Made by a program: the position numbers and the translations under genes. The notes beneath the pieces were generated by a model, which saw only the letters and a list, made by a program, of their open reading frames with translations, was not told the DNA's origin and ran no database searches. From Flavimaribacter sediminis (GTDB lineage: Bacteria; Pseudomonadota; Alphaproteobacteria; Rhizobiales; Rhizobiaceae), in the NCBI RefSeq assembly GCF_019492055.1, contig NZ_JAICBX010000002.1, positions 62,001 through 126,000 of the forward strand: DNA of 64,000 nucleotides. Direction: 5' to 3'. Positions 32,645 to 41,177 of the stretch are shown one piece after another (positions within the stretch are counted from its first letter, which is position 1; every line of letters starts with the position of its first letter).

Positions 32645-34681
32645 TCACAGATTTCTGACTAGACGCAGGGCGTCGTAGATCGCCGCATGTGTATTGCGGG
32701 CCCCGACCGCGTCGCCGATGCGAAACAGGCGATAGCGGCCTTCCGGGTTGCGCATGACCGTCTGCGGATGGCCTGAAACGAAAGCCTCGTAATCCATCTC
32801 GCCGAGATTGGACGCGCCGGGTTTCAGTTCGAAATAGATGTCGTCGAGCGGCCGCGTCCCATGATTGACGACGACCTGATCGACCCTGCGCTCCCGCGTC
32901 GCGTCGCCATAGTCGCTGCCCACTGTCGCGATGAGCCCGTTGCCGTCGCCACGAACGCTCTTCAGACGCCACGTCACCGTAAATGCAACGTCGAGCTTCT
33001 GCATGCTGCGCATGTACGGAACGAGGTTCATTCCCATCACCTCCGGCGCGAAAGTCCTGTCCGGCGTCATGATCTCGACGCGCGCGCCAGTCGCCGCAAT
33101 GATCTCGGCCGCCTGCAGGCCGGCGTGATCGCCGGCATCGTCATAGACCAGAACGTCGCTGCCGGCCTTCACGTCCCCGGCAAGTATGTCCCAGGCGGAG
33201 ACGACGAGATCGCCGCCTTCGTCAAGCACCTCCGTATGCGGGAGACCGCCGGTCGCCATGATCACGATGTCCGGATCCTCGGCCAGGACCGCATCGGCGT
33301 CGGCAAAACTGTTGAAGTGGAACGTCACGCCCAGGCGCGTGCATTCGGCAAGCCTCCAGTCGATGATCGAGATCATCTCGCTGCGCCGCTTCGACAGCGC
33401 CGTCAGCCGAATCTGGCCGCCGGCGTCATTGGCCGCCTCGTGCACGACGACGTCGTGTCCGCGCTCGGCTGCGACGCGCGCCGCTTCCATGCCGGCCGGA
33501 CCGGCGCCGACAATGACGATCCGCTTTCGATCGTCCGCCTTCTCGACGCGATGCGGCATGGTCAGTTCCCGACCGGTCGACGGATTGTGTATGCACAGGG
33601 CTTCCCCGCCCTGATAGATGCGGTCGAGGCAGTAATTCGCCCCGACGCAGGGCCGAATGGTCTCTTCCCTGCCCTCCATGATCTTGCGGACGATATGCGG
33701 CTCCGTCATATGGGCGCGGGTCATGCCCACCATGTCCAGCTTGCCGCTGGCGATGGCGTGCCGGGCCGTCGCGACGTCGGGAATGCGCGCGGCATGAAAG
33801 GTCGGCAAGGCCGTTTCAGACCTGATTTCGCCGGCGAAATCGAGATGCGGCGCGCTCGGCATGCCCTGGATCGGGATGACGTCGGTCAGGGCCGGATCCG
33901 TGTCGATGTGCCCGCGTATGACATTGAGGAAATCGACGAGGCCGCTCTTCTTCAGACGTCGCGAGATTTCCAGCCCCTCCTCGCGGCTGACGCCGCCCGG
34001 CAGCATCTCGTCACCCGAATAGCGAATTCCGACGATGAAGTCCGGACCGACGCGTTCGCGGATCGCCTCCAGCGTCTCGAAGGCGAAACGCAGGCGATTA
34101 TCGAGGTCGCCGCCATAGGGCGCCTCCAGCGTGTTGGTCAGCGGCGACCAGAACTGGTCCATGAAATGGCCGTAGGATTCCAGCTCTATGCCGTCGAGAC
34201 CTGCCGCCTTCATGCGCTCGGCCGCGTCTGCGTAGTCCTCGATGATGCGCGCGATATCCCAGTCTTCCACCTGTTTCGGGAATGCGCGGTGGGCCGCTTC
34301 CCGCTCGTGGCTGGAGGAGACAATCGGCAGCCAGTCGCCCTTGTCCCACCGGGTGCGCCTGCCGAGATGCGTGAGCTGGATCATCACCGCGGCGCCATGG
34401 TCATGGCATTCGTCGACCAGTTGCTTCATCCAGCCGACTACTTCGTCCTTCCAGGCAAGGATATTGTTGAAGGCCGGAGGACTGTCGCGCGACACCGACG
34501 CCGACCCCGCCGTCATCGTCAGCGCCACGCCGCCCTTCGCCCGCTCAACATGATAGGCGCGGTAGCGTTCCTTAGGCATGCCGTCTTCCGGATAGGCCGG
34601 CTCATGCGAACTGATCATGATCCGGTTGCGCAAGGTGAGATGCTTGAGCTGGTATGGCTGGAGGAGTGGATCGTTCGTCAT
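32645..34681 (-). CDS. N-methylproline demethylase-like flavoprotein (old-yellow-enzyme/TMADH family)
   Basis: 678-residue FMN/FAD-containing oxidoreductase. Residues 1-340 are the OYE-type TIM barrel (MTNDPLLQPYQLKHLTLRNR opening). A Cys cluster follows, C345-x5-C351-x11-C363, then a dinucleotide-binding half beginning VIVGAGPAGMEAA at about 389. The N-terminus strongly resembles stachydrine-pathway N-methylproline demethylases (StcD-like) as I remember them. The Cys that TMADH has at the middle position is Ala here, so the iron-sulfur cluster may be non-standard. Start ATG 34681 has GAGGGAA upstream; the longer frame adds an implausible 33 residues. Divergent from a GntR regulator and near a TRAP transporter. 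Substrate: a methylated amine or betaine derivative, exact identity inferred. Confidence 0.85.
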   Translation of the reverse strand: MTNDPLLQPYQLKHLTLRNRIMISSHEPAYPEDGMPKERYRAYHVERAKGGVALTMTAGSASVSRDSPPAFNNILAWKDEVVGWMKQLVDECHDHGAAVMIQLTHLGRRTRWDKGDWLPIVSSSHEREAAHRAFPKQVEDWDIARIIEDYADAAERMKAAGLDGIELESYGHFMDQFWSPLTNTLEAPYGGDLDNRLRFAFETLEAIRERVGPDFIVGIRYSGDEMLPGGVSREEGLEISRRLKKSGLVDFLNVIRGHIDTDPALTDVIPIQGMPSAPHLDFAGEIRSETALPTFHAARIPDVATARHAIASGKLDMVGMTRAHMTEPHIVRKIMEGREETIRPCVGANYCLDRIYQGGEALCIHNPSTGRELTMPHRVEKADDRKRIVIVGAGPAGMEAARVAAERGHDVVVHEAANDAGGQIRLTALSKRRSEMISIIDWRLAECTRLGVTFHFNSFADADAVLAEDPDIVIMATGGLPHTEVLDEGGDLVVSAWDILAGDVKAGSDVLVYDDAGDHAGLQAAEIIAATGARVEIMTPDRTFAPEVMGMNLVPYMRSMQKLDVAFTVTWRLKSVRGDGNGLIATVGSDYGDATRERRVDQVVVNHGTRPLDDIYFELKPGASNLGEMDYEAFVSGHPQTVMRNPEGRYRLFRIGDAVGARNTHAAIYDALRLVRNL

Positions 34682-34835
34682 TGTTCCCTCATGGCTGTGC
34701 ACGGCATTGTGCATCCGCCGCAGGAACAAGACCAGCCGCATACGCGACAGGATCTGCCCATTTTTGTACCTGAACGACACAGAATCGCGCCTGTTTTTTC
34801 ACCTTGCTGCTCAAAGAATCGCCATTCAACACATT

Positions 34836-34851
34836 AGTCCTCTATAGGACT
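34836..34851. promoter_or_regulatory. GntR operator candidate 1
   Basis: AGTCCT-CTAT-AGGACT, a perfect 6-bp-arm palindrome in the 234-bp gap between the divergent demethylase and GntR genes. It is one of two sites with the same geometry; the other lies 55 bp away. Confidence 0.6.
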
Positions 34852-34890
34852 TGACGCTATTTTCAGGCGATCTTAGTCTCAATGGCATAA

Positions 34891-34906
34891 AGTTCTCAAA
34901 AGGACT
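34891..34906. promoter_or_regulatory. GntR operator candidate 2
   Basis: AGTTCT-CAAA-AGGACT repeats the arm-spacer-arm layout of site 1 with one arm mismatch. It ends nine bases before the GntR ATG at 34916, so binding should repress the regulator itself. Confidence 0.6.
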
Positions 34907-34915
34907 GAAACTGGC

Positions 34916-35707
34916 ATGCCAGCCACCACGCTTCGCCCTGTAGAGGGCGGCCGGAACGGATCGCCGAAAGCGAAACACCGACAGATATCCGAAAGGATCC
35001 TGTCGGCGATCGAAGCAGGCCGCTGGCTGCCGGGCGACCAGTTGCCGGCCGAGGATCAACTCGCCGCCGAAACCGGCGCAAGTCTCGGCACGGTTCAGCG
35101 CGCCCTGCGCAGCCTCGTCGCCATGGGCGTGGTCGAGCGCCATCACGGCAAGGGCACCTTTGTGTCCGGCGCCCGCGCGCAGGAGCAGCAATTGCTGCAT
35201 TTCCGTTTCATGGCGGAAGGCGGCACGCAGTTGCTGCCGGTCTATTTCCGCATCACAGGCGTGGAAACGACACGGGAGAGCGGCCCGTGGAGCCAGTTTC
35301 TTGACAGTTCCGACGGTGAATATATCCACATTCACCGCCTCGTTTCGGTCAACGACGAATTCGACGTCTTCAGCGAAATCTACCTGCCGGCGGACCGCTT
35401 TTCGGAGCTGGCCCGATTGAGCGAGACAACGCTCAACGGCGTCTCCTTCCGCGACATGCTAGCCGAACGCTTCAACGCGCCGACCCTGAACGCGCGCCAG
35501 ACAATGGCCTGCCAGCCCCTGCCGCCGCGCGTCTCGCGGCTCCTTGGCGTAATGCCGGGCCAATACGGGATCGTCTGGGTGATCGGCGGCCTGAGCTACC
35601 GCGACGCTCCGATCACCTGGCAGCGCATCTTCGTGCCGCCAAGCGACCGCGTCATCGAAATCGTCCAGGCAATGCCACACGGACAAGCCAAGGCGGTTAG
35701 CCTTTGA
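34916..35707 (+). CDS. GntR-family regulator, HutC/UTRA type
   Basis: 263-residue repressor. The winged helix spans about residues 20-85 (KHRQISERILSAIEAGRWLPGDQLPAE, then GASLGTVQRALRSLVAMGVVERHHGKGTFV). The C-terminal UTRA ligand domain includes EYIHIHRLVSVND, FSEIYLPADRFSEL and ITWQRIFVPPSD. It is divergent from the demethylase and lies 102 bp before the TRAP operon. Two matched palindromes between it and the demethylase are probable operators. The ligand is presumably the transported compound or a breakdown product. Confidence 0.9.
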   Translation: MPATTLRPVEGGRNGSPKAKHRQISERILSAIEAGRWLPGDQLPAEDQLAAETGASLGTVQRALRSLVAMGVVERHHGKGTFVSGARAQEQQLLHFRFMAEGGTQLLPVYFRITGVETTRESGPWSQFLDSSDGEYIHIHRLVSVNDEFDVFSEIYLPADRFSELARLSETTLNGVSFRDMLAERFNAPTLNARQTMACQPLPPRVSRLLGVMPGQYGIVWVIGGLSYRDAPITWQRIFVPPSDRVIEIVQAMPHGQAKAVSL

Positions 35708-35809
35708 AATGATTCATCTGACCCCGGCAACCACGAGAATGGGCGACCAAGTCCATCAACCATCGCCTTCGGGAAGCGAACACGATCATCCATACAGGAG
35801 AACGACACT

Positions 35810-36850
35810 ATGGAAATGACCATGCCAACCCTTTCCGGCTTTGCGCGGAAAACCTTCACCAGCCTGCGCGGCGTCGCCGCCGTCGCCCTCGTCAGCGGTC
35901 TGGCCCTTGGCCCGGCGTCCGCCGAGGACTACCCGGAGATGACGCTGAAATTCGGCCATCCCTATGCAGAGACCCATCCGCTCGCCAAGGGCGCGCAGAT
36001 GTTCGCCGACACGATCGCCGAAAAGTCCGACGGCGCCATCACAGTCGAGGTCTTCCCGAACAGCACGATCGGTTCGTCGCGCGATCTGGTCGAGAGCATC
36101 CAGATCGGCGTCGTCGATTTCGCCCTGGTGCCAACCACCAATGTGGCGAGCTTCTATCCGCCGCTCGATATCTTCTACCTGCCTTTCCTGTTCCGTGACA
36201 GCGAACACGCCTATGCGGTCTCCGACGGACCTGTCGGAGAGGCGCTCTACGCCGATATGCTCGACAAGACCGGCATCCGCACGCTCGGCATGTATGAAAG
36301 CGGCTTCCGCACGATCACCACCCGGGACAAGAAGATCGAGAAGCCAGAGGACATGGAAGGCGTGAAGTTCCGCGTGGTCAACAACCCGCTCAACGTGGCG
36401 ACCTTCAAGGCGCTCGGCGCCAACCCGACGCCGATGGCGCTTTCGGAAGTCTTCACCGGCTTGCAGCAGGGGACCGTCGACGGCCAGGACAATCCGGTCG
36501 GTAACGTCAAGGCCTTCGGCTTCGACAAGGTGCAGGGCAACATCACGCTCTCCAACCACCAGTGGGCCGGCATCATGTTCCTTGCCGACGACAAGATGTG
36601 GGCTGACCTTCCGGACAATGTGAAGGACCTCTTCGCCGCGACCGCAAAGGAAACCCAGGAATGGGAGCGCAAGGAACTGAACGCCGTCGAGTCCCAGTAT
36701 CTCGACGAGATGGAGGCCGACGGCATGGTCGTCACCCGTCTGACGCCGGAACAAGCCGCCGCTTTCCAGAAGGCGATGGAACCGGTCTGGGAAGAGTATC
36801 GCGAAAAGATCGGCTCTGATCTCATTCAGTCCGCCGTCGAAGCGAATTGA
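35810..36850 (+). CDS. TRAP transporter substrate-binding protein (DctP family)
   Basis: 346-residue periplasmic binding protein. The signal peptide extends to about residue 38 (…LVSGLALGPASA), and the mature protein starts EDYPEMTLKFGHPYAETHP. TRAP motifs: FPNSTIGSSRDLVESIQIG, EGVKFRVVNNP with the conserved Arg, and EVFTGLQQGTVDGQDNP. AGGAG lies ten bases before ATG 35810; the ATGs at codons 3 and 5 of this frame are alternatives. Followed by its two permease genes and a DUF3604 gene on one mRNA. Likely ligand: a small carboxylate or betaine handled by the divergent demethylase. Confidence 0.92.
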   Translation: MEMTMPTLSGFARKTFTSLRGVAAVALVSGLALGPASAEDYPEMTLKFGHPYAETHPLAKGAQMFADTIAEKSDGAITVEVFPNSTIGSSRDLVESIQIGVVDFALVPTTNVASFYPPLDIFYLPFLFRDSEHAYAVSDGPVGEALYADMLDKTGIRTLGMYESGFRTITTRDKKIEKPEDMEGVKFRVVNNPLNVATFKALGANPTPMALSEVFTGLQQGTVDGQDNPVGNVKAFGFDKVQGNITLSNHQWAGIMFLADDKMWADLPDNVKDLFAATAKETQEWERKELNAVESQYLDEMEADGMVVTRLTPEQAAAFQKAMEPVWEEYREKIGSDLIQSAVEAN

Positions 36851-36877
36851 TCAAGAACCGCCGCCGGGGTCCTCGTC

Positions 36878-37378
36878 ATGCAGGCAATTCGTAAACTGCT
36901 GGACATATCGGAACGCACCCTGGCGGTGGTCTGCATATTATCGTTCGTCGCGATGTTCGTTCTCGGCATCGCGACGGTCGTCTTCCGCTTCATCATCCAG
37001 AGTTCGCTCGCCTTTCCGGACGAGCTCATCCGTTATCTGTTCGTGTGGATGATTTTCCTCGGATCGGCGATCGCTTTCCGACGCAACATGCATGCGGCAA
37101 TCGGCGTGCTGGTCGCCTATTTGCCGTCGACGCTCAAACGCGCCGCACTTGTCTTCGCAACGCTGATCAGCGGGTTCTTCTTCCTCGACATCATGATCTA
37201 TGGGATCGATCTGACGCTGAGGGTCCGGCCGCAAATCTCGCCGGCGCTCGAAGTTTCCATGGCCTGGGTCTATGGCGCCGTGCCGGTCGGCATGGCCTTT
37301 CTGCTTGTCTACGCCGTCGAGCTTCTGGTCATCCAGAGCCGCGCGCCCGCCGATGAACTGCTGACGGAAGGTCACTGA
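36878..37378 (+). CDS. TRAP transporter small permease (DctQ family)
   Basis: 166 residues, four predicted transmembrane helices: LAVVCILSFVAMFVLGIATV, LIRYLFVWMIFLGSAIAFRR, a third around LVFATLISGFFFLDIMIYG and a C-terminal VYGAVPVGMAFLLVYAVELL. The second-helix FVWMIFLGSAIAFRRNMHAAIGVL is typical of DctQ. It stands 27 bp after the binding-protein gene and 5 bp before the large permease. Confidence 0.9.
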   Translation: MQAIRKLLDISERTLAVVCILSFVAMFVLGIATVVFRFIIQSSLAFPDELIRYLFVWMIFLGSAIAFRRNMHAAIGVLVAYLPSTLKRAALVFATLISGFFFLDIMIYGIDLTLRVRPQISPALEVSMAWVYGAVPVGMAFLLVYAVELLVIQSRAPADELLTEGH

Positions 37379-37383
37379 AAGCC

Positions 37384-38655
37384 ATGATCACCGCCGCGAT
37401 CTTCGGTTCCTTCCTGATCCTGCTGATCCTTCGTGTGCCGATCGCCGTCGCGCTCGGCTTTTCGAGCGTCATAGGCCTGTGGCTCAGCGATATCAGTCTG
37501 GAAATCGTCGCCCAGCGCATGTTCTCGACGAACAATTCCTTTCCGCTGCTGGCGATTCCCTTCTTCATTCTGGCCGGCGAAATCATGTCGACAGGCGGCA
37601 TGTCGCGGCGTCTCGTCGGCTTCGCCGCCTCGCTGGTCGGCCACCTCACCGGCGGCCTCGGCGCCGTCGCCATCCTTGGCTCCAGCTTCTTTGCGGCGCT
37701 CTCCGGCTCCAACGCCGCGACCGTCGCCGCCATCGGCGGGGTCATGAACCAACCGATGGAGGAAAAAGGCTACCGTCCTCAACACACGGCGGCGACCATT
37801 GCCGCCGCTGGCGTCACCGGCATGATCATTCCGCCCAGCATTCTGTTGATCCTCTTCGGCGTCGTCACCGGCGTCTCCATCGCCGACCTGTTTCTCGCCG
37901 GCCTCGCGCCCGGAATTCTGATCTGCGTCAGCATGCTGATTCTCAACCGGTTCCTGGCTGTCCGCGAAGGCGTGGAAAAGACCGAGTTTCAGGGATCCAC
38001 GGAAATCTGGCGCAGCTTCAAGGCCGCTTTCTGGCCGCTGCTGATGCCGGTGATCATCCTCTCCGGCATCTATGGCGGCGTGTTCACGCCAACTGAAGCC
38101 GCGATCGTGGCGGTGCTTTACGGGCTCGTCGTCGGATTGTTCTACCGGGAGCTCACGCTCGCCGCCCTCTACCGCGCCTTCTTCCGCGCGGTGCTGTCCT
38201 CGGCCGTCGTCATGTTCATCATGAACGCCGCCGGCGTCTTCGCCTGGCTGATCACCATCAACCAGATTCCTCAGGGCATATCGAGCTACCTCGCCGAAAT
38301 CGCTGGCGGCCCGATCGTCTACCTTCTGCTCGTCAACGTGTTTCTGCTGATCGTCGGCTGCATGATGAATGCGGCCGCGGCCATCGTCATCTTCACCTCG
38401 ATCCTCTATCCGGCTGCCATGAGCTTCGGCATCGACCCGGTGCTGTTCGGAATCATCGTTTCGGTCAATCTCAGCATCGGCACGGTGACGCCTCCGCTCG
38501 GCGTCGACCTGTTCATCGCATCGGCTATCACCAAGGTCTCGATCGAGCGCATCGTCACCGTTATCTGGCCCTATGTCCTGGTGCTGCTCCTGGATCTCCT
38601 TCTGATCACCTATTTCCCGCCCATATCGCTGTCTCTCGTTAGGATCTTCGGATAG
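37384..38655 (+). CDS. TRAP transporter large permease (DctM family)
   Basis: 423-residue multi-pass membrane protein. DctM signposts: LILRVPIAVALGFSSVIGLW, PLLAIPFFILAGEIMSTGGM, GSSFFAALSGSNAATVAAIG, VTGMIIPPSILLILFGVVTG, and VTPPLGVDLFIASAI near the end. It completes the transporter with the products of 35810 and 36878 and is followed after 20 bp by the DUF3604 gene. Confidence 0.93.
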   Translation: MITAAIFGSFLILLILRVPIAVALGFSSVIGLWLSDISLEIVAQRMFSTNNSFPLLAIPFFILAGEIMSTGGMSRRLVGFAASLVGHLTGGLGAVAILGSSFFAALSGSNAATVAAIGGVMNQPMEEKGYRPQHTAATIAAAGVTGMIIPPSILLILFGVVTGVSIADLFLAGLAPGILICVSMLILNRFLAVREGVEKTEFQGSTEIWRSFKAAFWPLLMPVIILSGIYGGVFTPTEAAIVAVLYGLVVGLFYRELTLAALYRAFFRAVLSSAVVMFIMNAAGVFAWLITINQIPQGISSYLAEIAGGPIVYLLLVNVFLLIVGCMMNAAAAIVIFTSILYPAAMSFGIDPVLFGIIVSVNLSIGTVTPPLGVDLFIASAITKVSIERIVTVIWPYVLVLLLDLLLITYFPPISLSLVRIFG

Positions 38656-38675
38656 ATCTCCGAAATCACGCCGGA

Positions 38676-41015
38676 ATGCCTGAAATGACTAAAAACGCCA
38701 TCGAAGACCAGGAGGACGGACGTCCCTGGGCAACCGTCAACAGCGGTGTCATTCGTACCCCCATCGCGCCGTCAGTGCTCGGCCATGCCGAGATATCGCC
38801 CTCGGGCAATTTCGAGGCGGGTTCCTTCGCGTCCTTTACGCTCGTCTATACGGCCGGCGTCTATGGCGTCGACGATTCCGGCAGTCTGCGCGTCTGTTTC
38901 CGCTTCGCCTCCGACCAGGGCAATCCGCAGTTCGACGATCCGACAGGCTCCAACTATTGCACGGTCGAAGCCTCCAACGGCGCGATCCTGCAATTGCGCT
39001 GGGACCCGAAAGGCAATGTGCGCCCCTGGGACCGCACGCTCTGGATCAAGGTGGTCAAGGGGTTCCTCGAGGAGGGCGAGACCATCACGATCCGATTCGG
39101 CGTGATGGACCATGGCGGCCCGGGCATGCGCCTGCAAACCTTCTGCGAGGACACGTTCGAGTTCCGCGTGCTGGTCGACCCGATCGCCACCTTCAATTTC
39201 CAGACCCTGCCCGTCCAGCCCGCGATCGCCATTGTTCCGGGCGCCCCGGAACGCTACGTCGCCGTGCTGCCGACGCTCCGGCGTCCGGGCGAACCCTTTA
39301 CGCTGAAGGTCAAGGGAGAAGATAAGTGGGGCAACCCCTCGAACCGGTGCAATACGCGGCTCCGGCTCGAAGCGGAGGGCGTCATTGAGGGCCTGCCCGA
39401 AACGCTGGATCTGGCCGAAGGCGACTTCGCATTCACGGTTCCCGGCCTCTCGGCCAGCGAACCCGGCAAGGTGTCGGTTACCTTGAAGGACGAGGCCGGA
39501 ACGGTCGTGGCGAGAACGAACCCGCTGTTGATCGAAGACAGACCGCTCATCCATTACTGGGCCGATCTCCACGGCCAGTCGGAAGAGACGATCGGCACCG
39601 GCAGCGCCAGCGCCTATTTCGAATTTGCGCGCGACAGGGCCTTTGTCGACGCCTGCGGCCATCAGGGCAACGACTTCCAGATCAGCGACGCCTTCTGGGA
39701 CGAGTTGAACCGCATTACAGCGGAGTTCGACGCGCCGGGTGAGTTCGTGGCGCTTCCGGGTTACGAATGGTCCGGCAACACGGCGCTGGGTGGCGACAGG
39801 AACGTCTTCTTTCCCGATGAAGGACGCACGATCCGCCGATCCTCGCACGCGCTGATCGAGGATAGCGAAACCGCCGACACGGATTGTACAACCGCCCGCG
39901 AGCTTTTCGAGGCCTTTGCCGACAACAACGAATCCGACGTCGTCTGCTACGCCCATTGCGGCGGGCGCTATGCGGATATCGGATTCGCCCATGACAGCCG
40001 GTTCGAAAAATCCGTTGAAGTGCACTCGTCCTGGGGCACTTTCGAGTGGCTGCTTCACGACGCCCTGAAGCTCGGATACCGGGTCGGCGTCGTCGCTAAT
40101 TCGGACGGCCACAAGGGGCGTCCGGGCGCCAGCTATCCAGGCGCCGGCAAGTTCGGCGCGATCGGTGGCCTGACCTGCTTCAACCTGCCTGAGTTAACGC
40201 GTTCCGCCCTGCTCGACTGCATGCGCAAGCGCCGCCACTTTGGCACGACCGGCGGCGACGCCGGCCGCATGGTGATCGACCTGACCGCCGCATTCGATGC
40301 GCCCGGCAATCTCTATCATGACGATCCGGCGCTGGGGCCGGCCAAGTCCCATTCCGCCACCGAAGCGATGATGGGAGACATCGTCCATCTGCCGGAAGGG
40401 CAGATGCAGATTTCGGCGTCAGTCGAAACCAGCTCCCCCATCATCCGGGTCGACATCTTCAACGGGCTGGAGCTGGTCGAGACGGTGCGTCCGTATTCGA
40501 AAGCGGATCTCGGAAAGCGCATCCGCCTGCATTGGGAAGGCGCAGAATATCGCGGCCGGTTCCGCGAGGTCATCTGGGATGGCTCCGCCAGCATTGACGG
40601 CAATAGCGTTGTTGAGTCTAAACCCGTCAATTTCCTAAATCGCGACAAGACGCTGGACCTTGTGAGTGAAACAGAAATCGCCTGGAAGGCCCTGACGACA
40701 GGCAACTTCGGCGGGGCCGACCTGCTCCTCGCCGACAGCGAAGCTGGAACGCTATCGGTCAAAACACCGCTCATTTCCTTTGAAATTCCGCTCGCGGAGA
40801 TCGGACTGGAAGATACGGTGTTCGACGCCTCGGCCAATCTGCCGCGTTTCATCAAGCTTTACCGGCTGCCGGATCACAATCCGCACTGCTCCCTTTCATT
40901 CACCCGGTCGATCGCCCTCAAGCCTGAAGGCGACAATCCGGTCTATGTCCGGGTGGAGCAGGAAGACGGGACCCGCGCCTGGACCAGCCCGATCTACGTA
41001 TTCCGCAAGAATTGA
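38676..41015 (+). CDS. DUF3604-family PHP-like protein
   Basis: 779-residue protein without a signal peptide. N-terminal beta-rich part (to about residue 290), then a PHP-superfamily metal-dependent core: WADLHGQSEETIGTG, FVDACGHQGNDFQISD, VCYAHCGGRYADIGF, VEVHSSWGTFEW and VVANSDGHKGRPG, all supplying His/Asp ligands for a polynuclear metal site. The C-terminal part is again beta-rich. PHP proteins hydrolyse phosphoesters or C-N bonds, but DUF3604 has no established reaction that I can name. Adjacent to the TRAP operon, it should act on the imported compound. Two close ATGs (38676 and 38685) compete for the start. Confidence 0.82.
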   Translation: MPEMTKNAIEDQEDGRPWATVNSGVIRTPIAPSVLGHAEISPSGNFEAGSFASFTLVYTAGVYGVDDSGSLRVCFRFASDQGNPQFDDPTGSNYCTVEASNGAILQLRWDPKGNVRPWDRTLWIKVVKGFLEEGETITIRFGVMDHGGPGMRLQTFCEDTFEFRVLVDPIATFNFQTLPVQPAIAIVPGAPERYVAVLPTLRRPGEPFTLKVKGEDKWGNPSNRCNTRLRLEAEGVIEGLPETLDLAEGDFAFTVPGLSASEPGKVSVTLKDEAGTVVARTNPLLIEDRPLIHYWADLHGQSEETIGTGSASAYFEFARDRAFVDACGHQGNDFQISDAFWDELNRITAEFDAPGEFVALPGYEWSGNTALGGDRNVFFPDEGRTIRRSSHALIEDSETADTDCTTARELFEAFADNNESDVVCYAHCGGRYADIGFAHDSRFEKSVEVHSSWGTFEWLLHDALKLGYRVGVVANSDGHKGRPGASYPGAGKFGAIGGLTCFNLPELTRSALLDCMRKRRHFGTTGGDAGRMVIDLTAAFDAPGNLYHDDPALGPAKSHSATEAMMGDIVHLPEGQMQISASVETSSPIIRVDIFNGLELVETVRPYSKADLGKRIRLHWEGAEYRGRFREVIWDGSASIDGNSVVESKPVNFLNRDKTLDLVSETEIAWKALTTGNFGGADLLLADSEAGTLSVKTPLISFEIPLAEIGLEDTVFDASANLPRFIKLYRLPDHNPHCSLSFTRSIALKPEGDNPVYVRVEQEDGTRAWTSPIYVFRKN

Positions 41016-41177
41016 GGAATGGCTTCGGGTTAGACCTGCGACTAAACTCTGTCCGCCATTGACACGGCTCAATGCGTTCTGCGCGCCAAGAGCCTATGAT
41101 CGAAAGATGTCACGGTGGGAGAAACGCATGCGCCGGTCGCACGAAACCCGCTTCGCCAATATTGGTGATCTTCGACG

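Noticed and set aside
32861-34837. 658-codon open frame on the plus strand
   Set aside because: Antisense of the demethylase gene; composition rich in Arg/His with no domain.
38772-40112. 446-codon open frame on the minus strand
   Set aside because: Antisense of DUF3604; Arg/His/Gly-rich translation typical of shadow frames.
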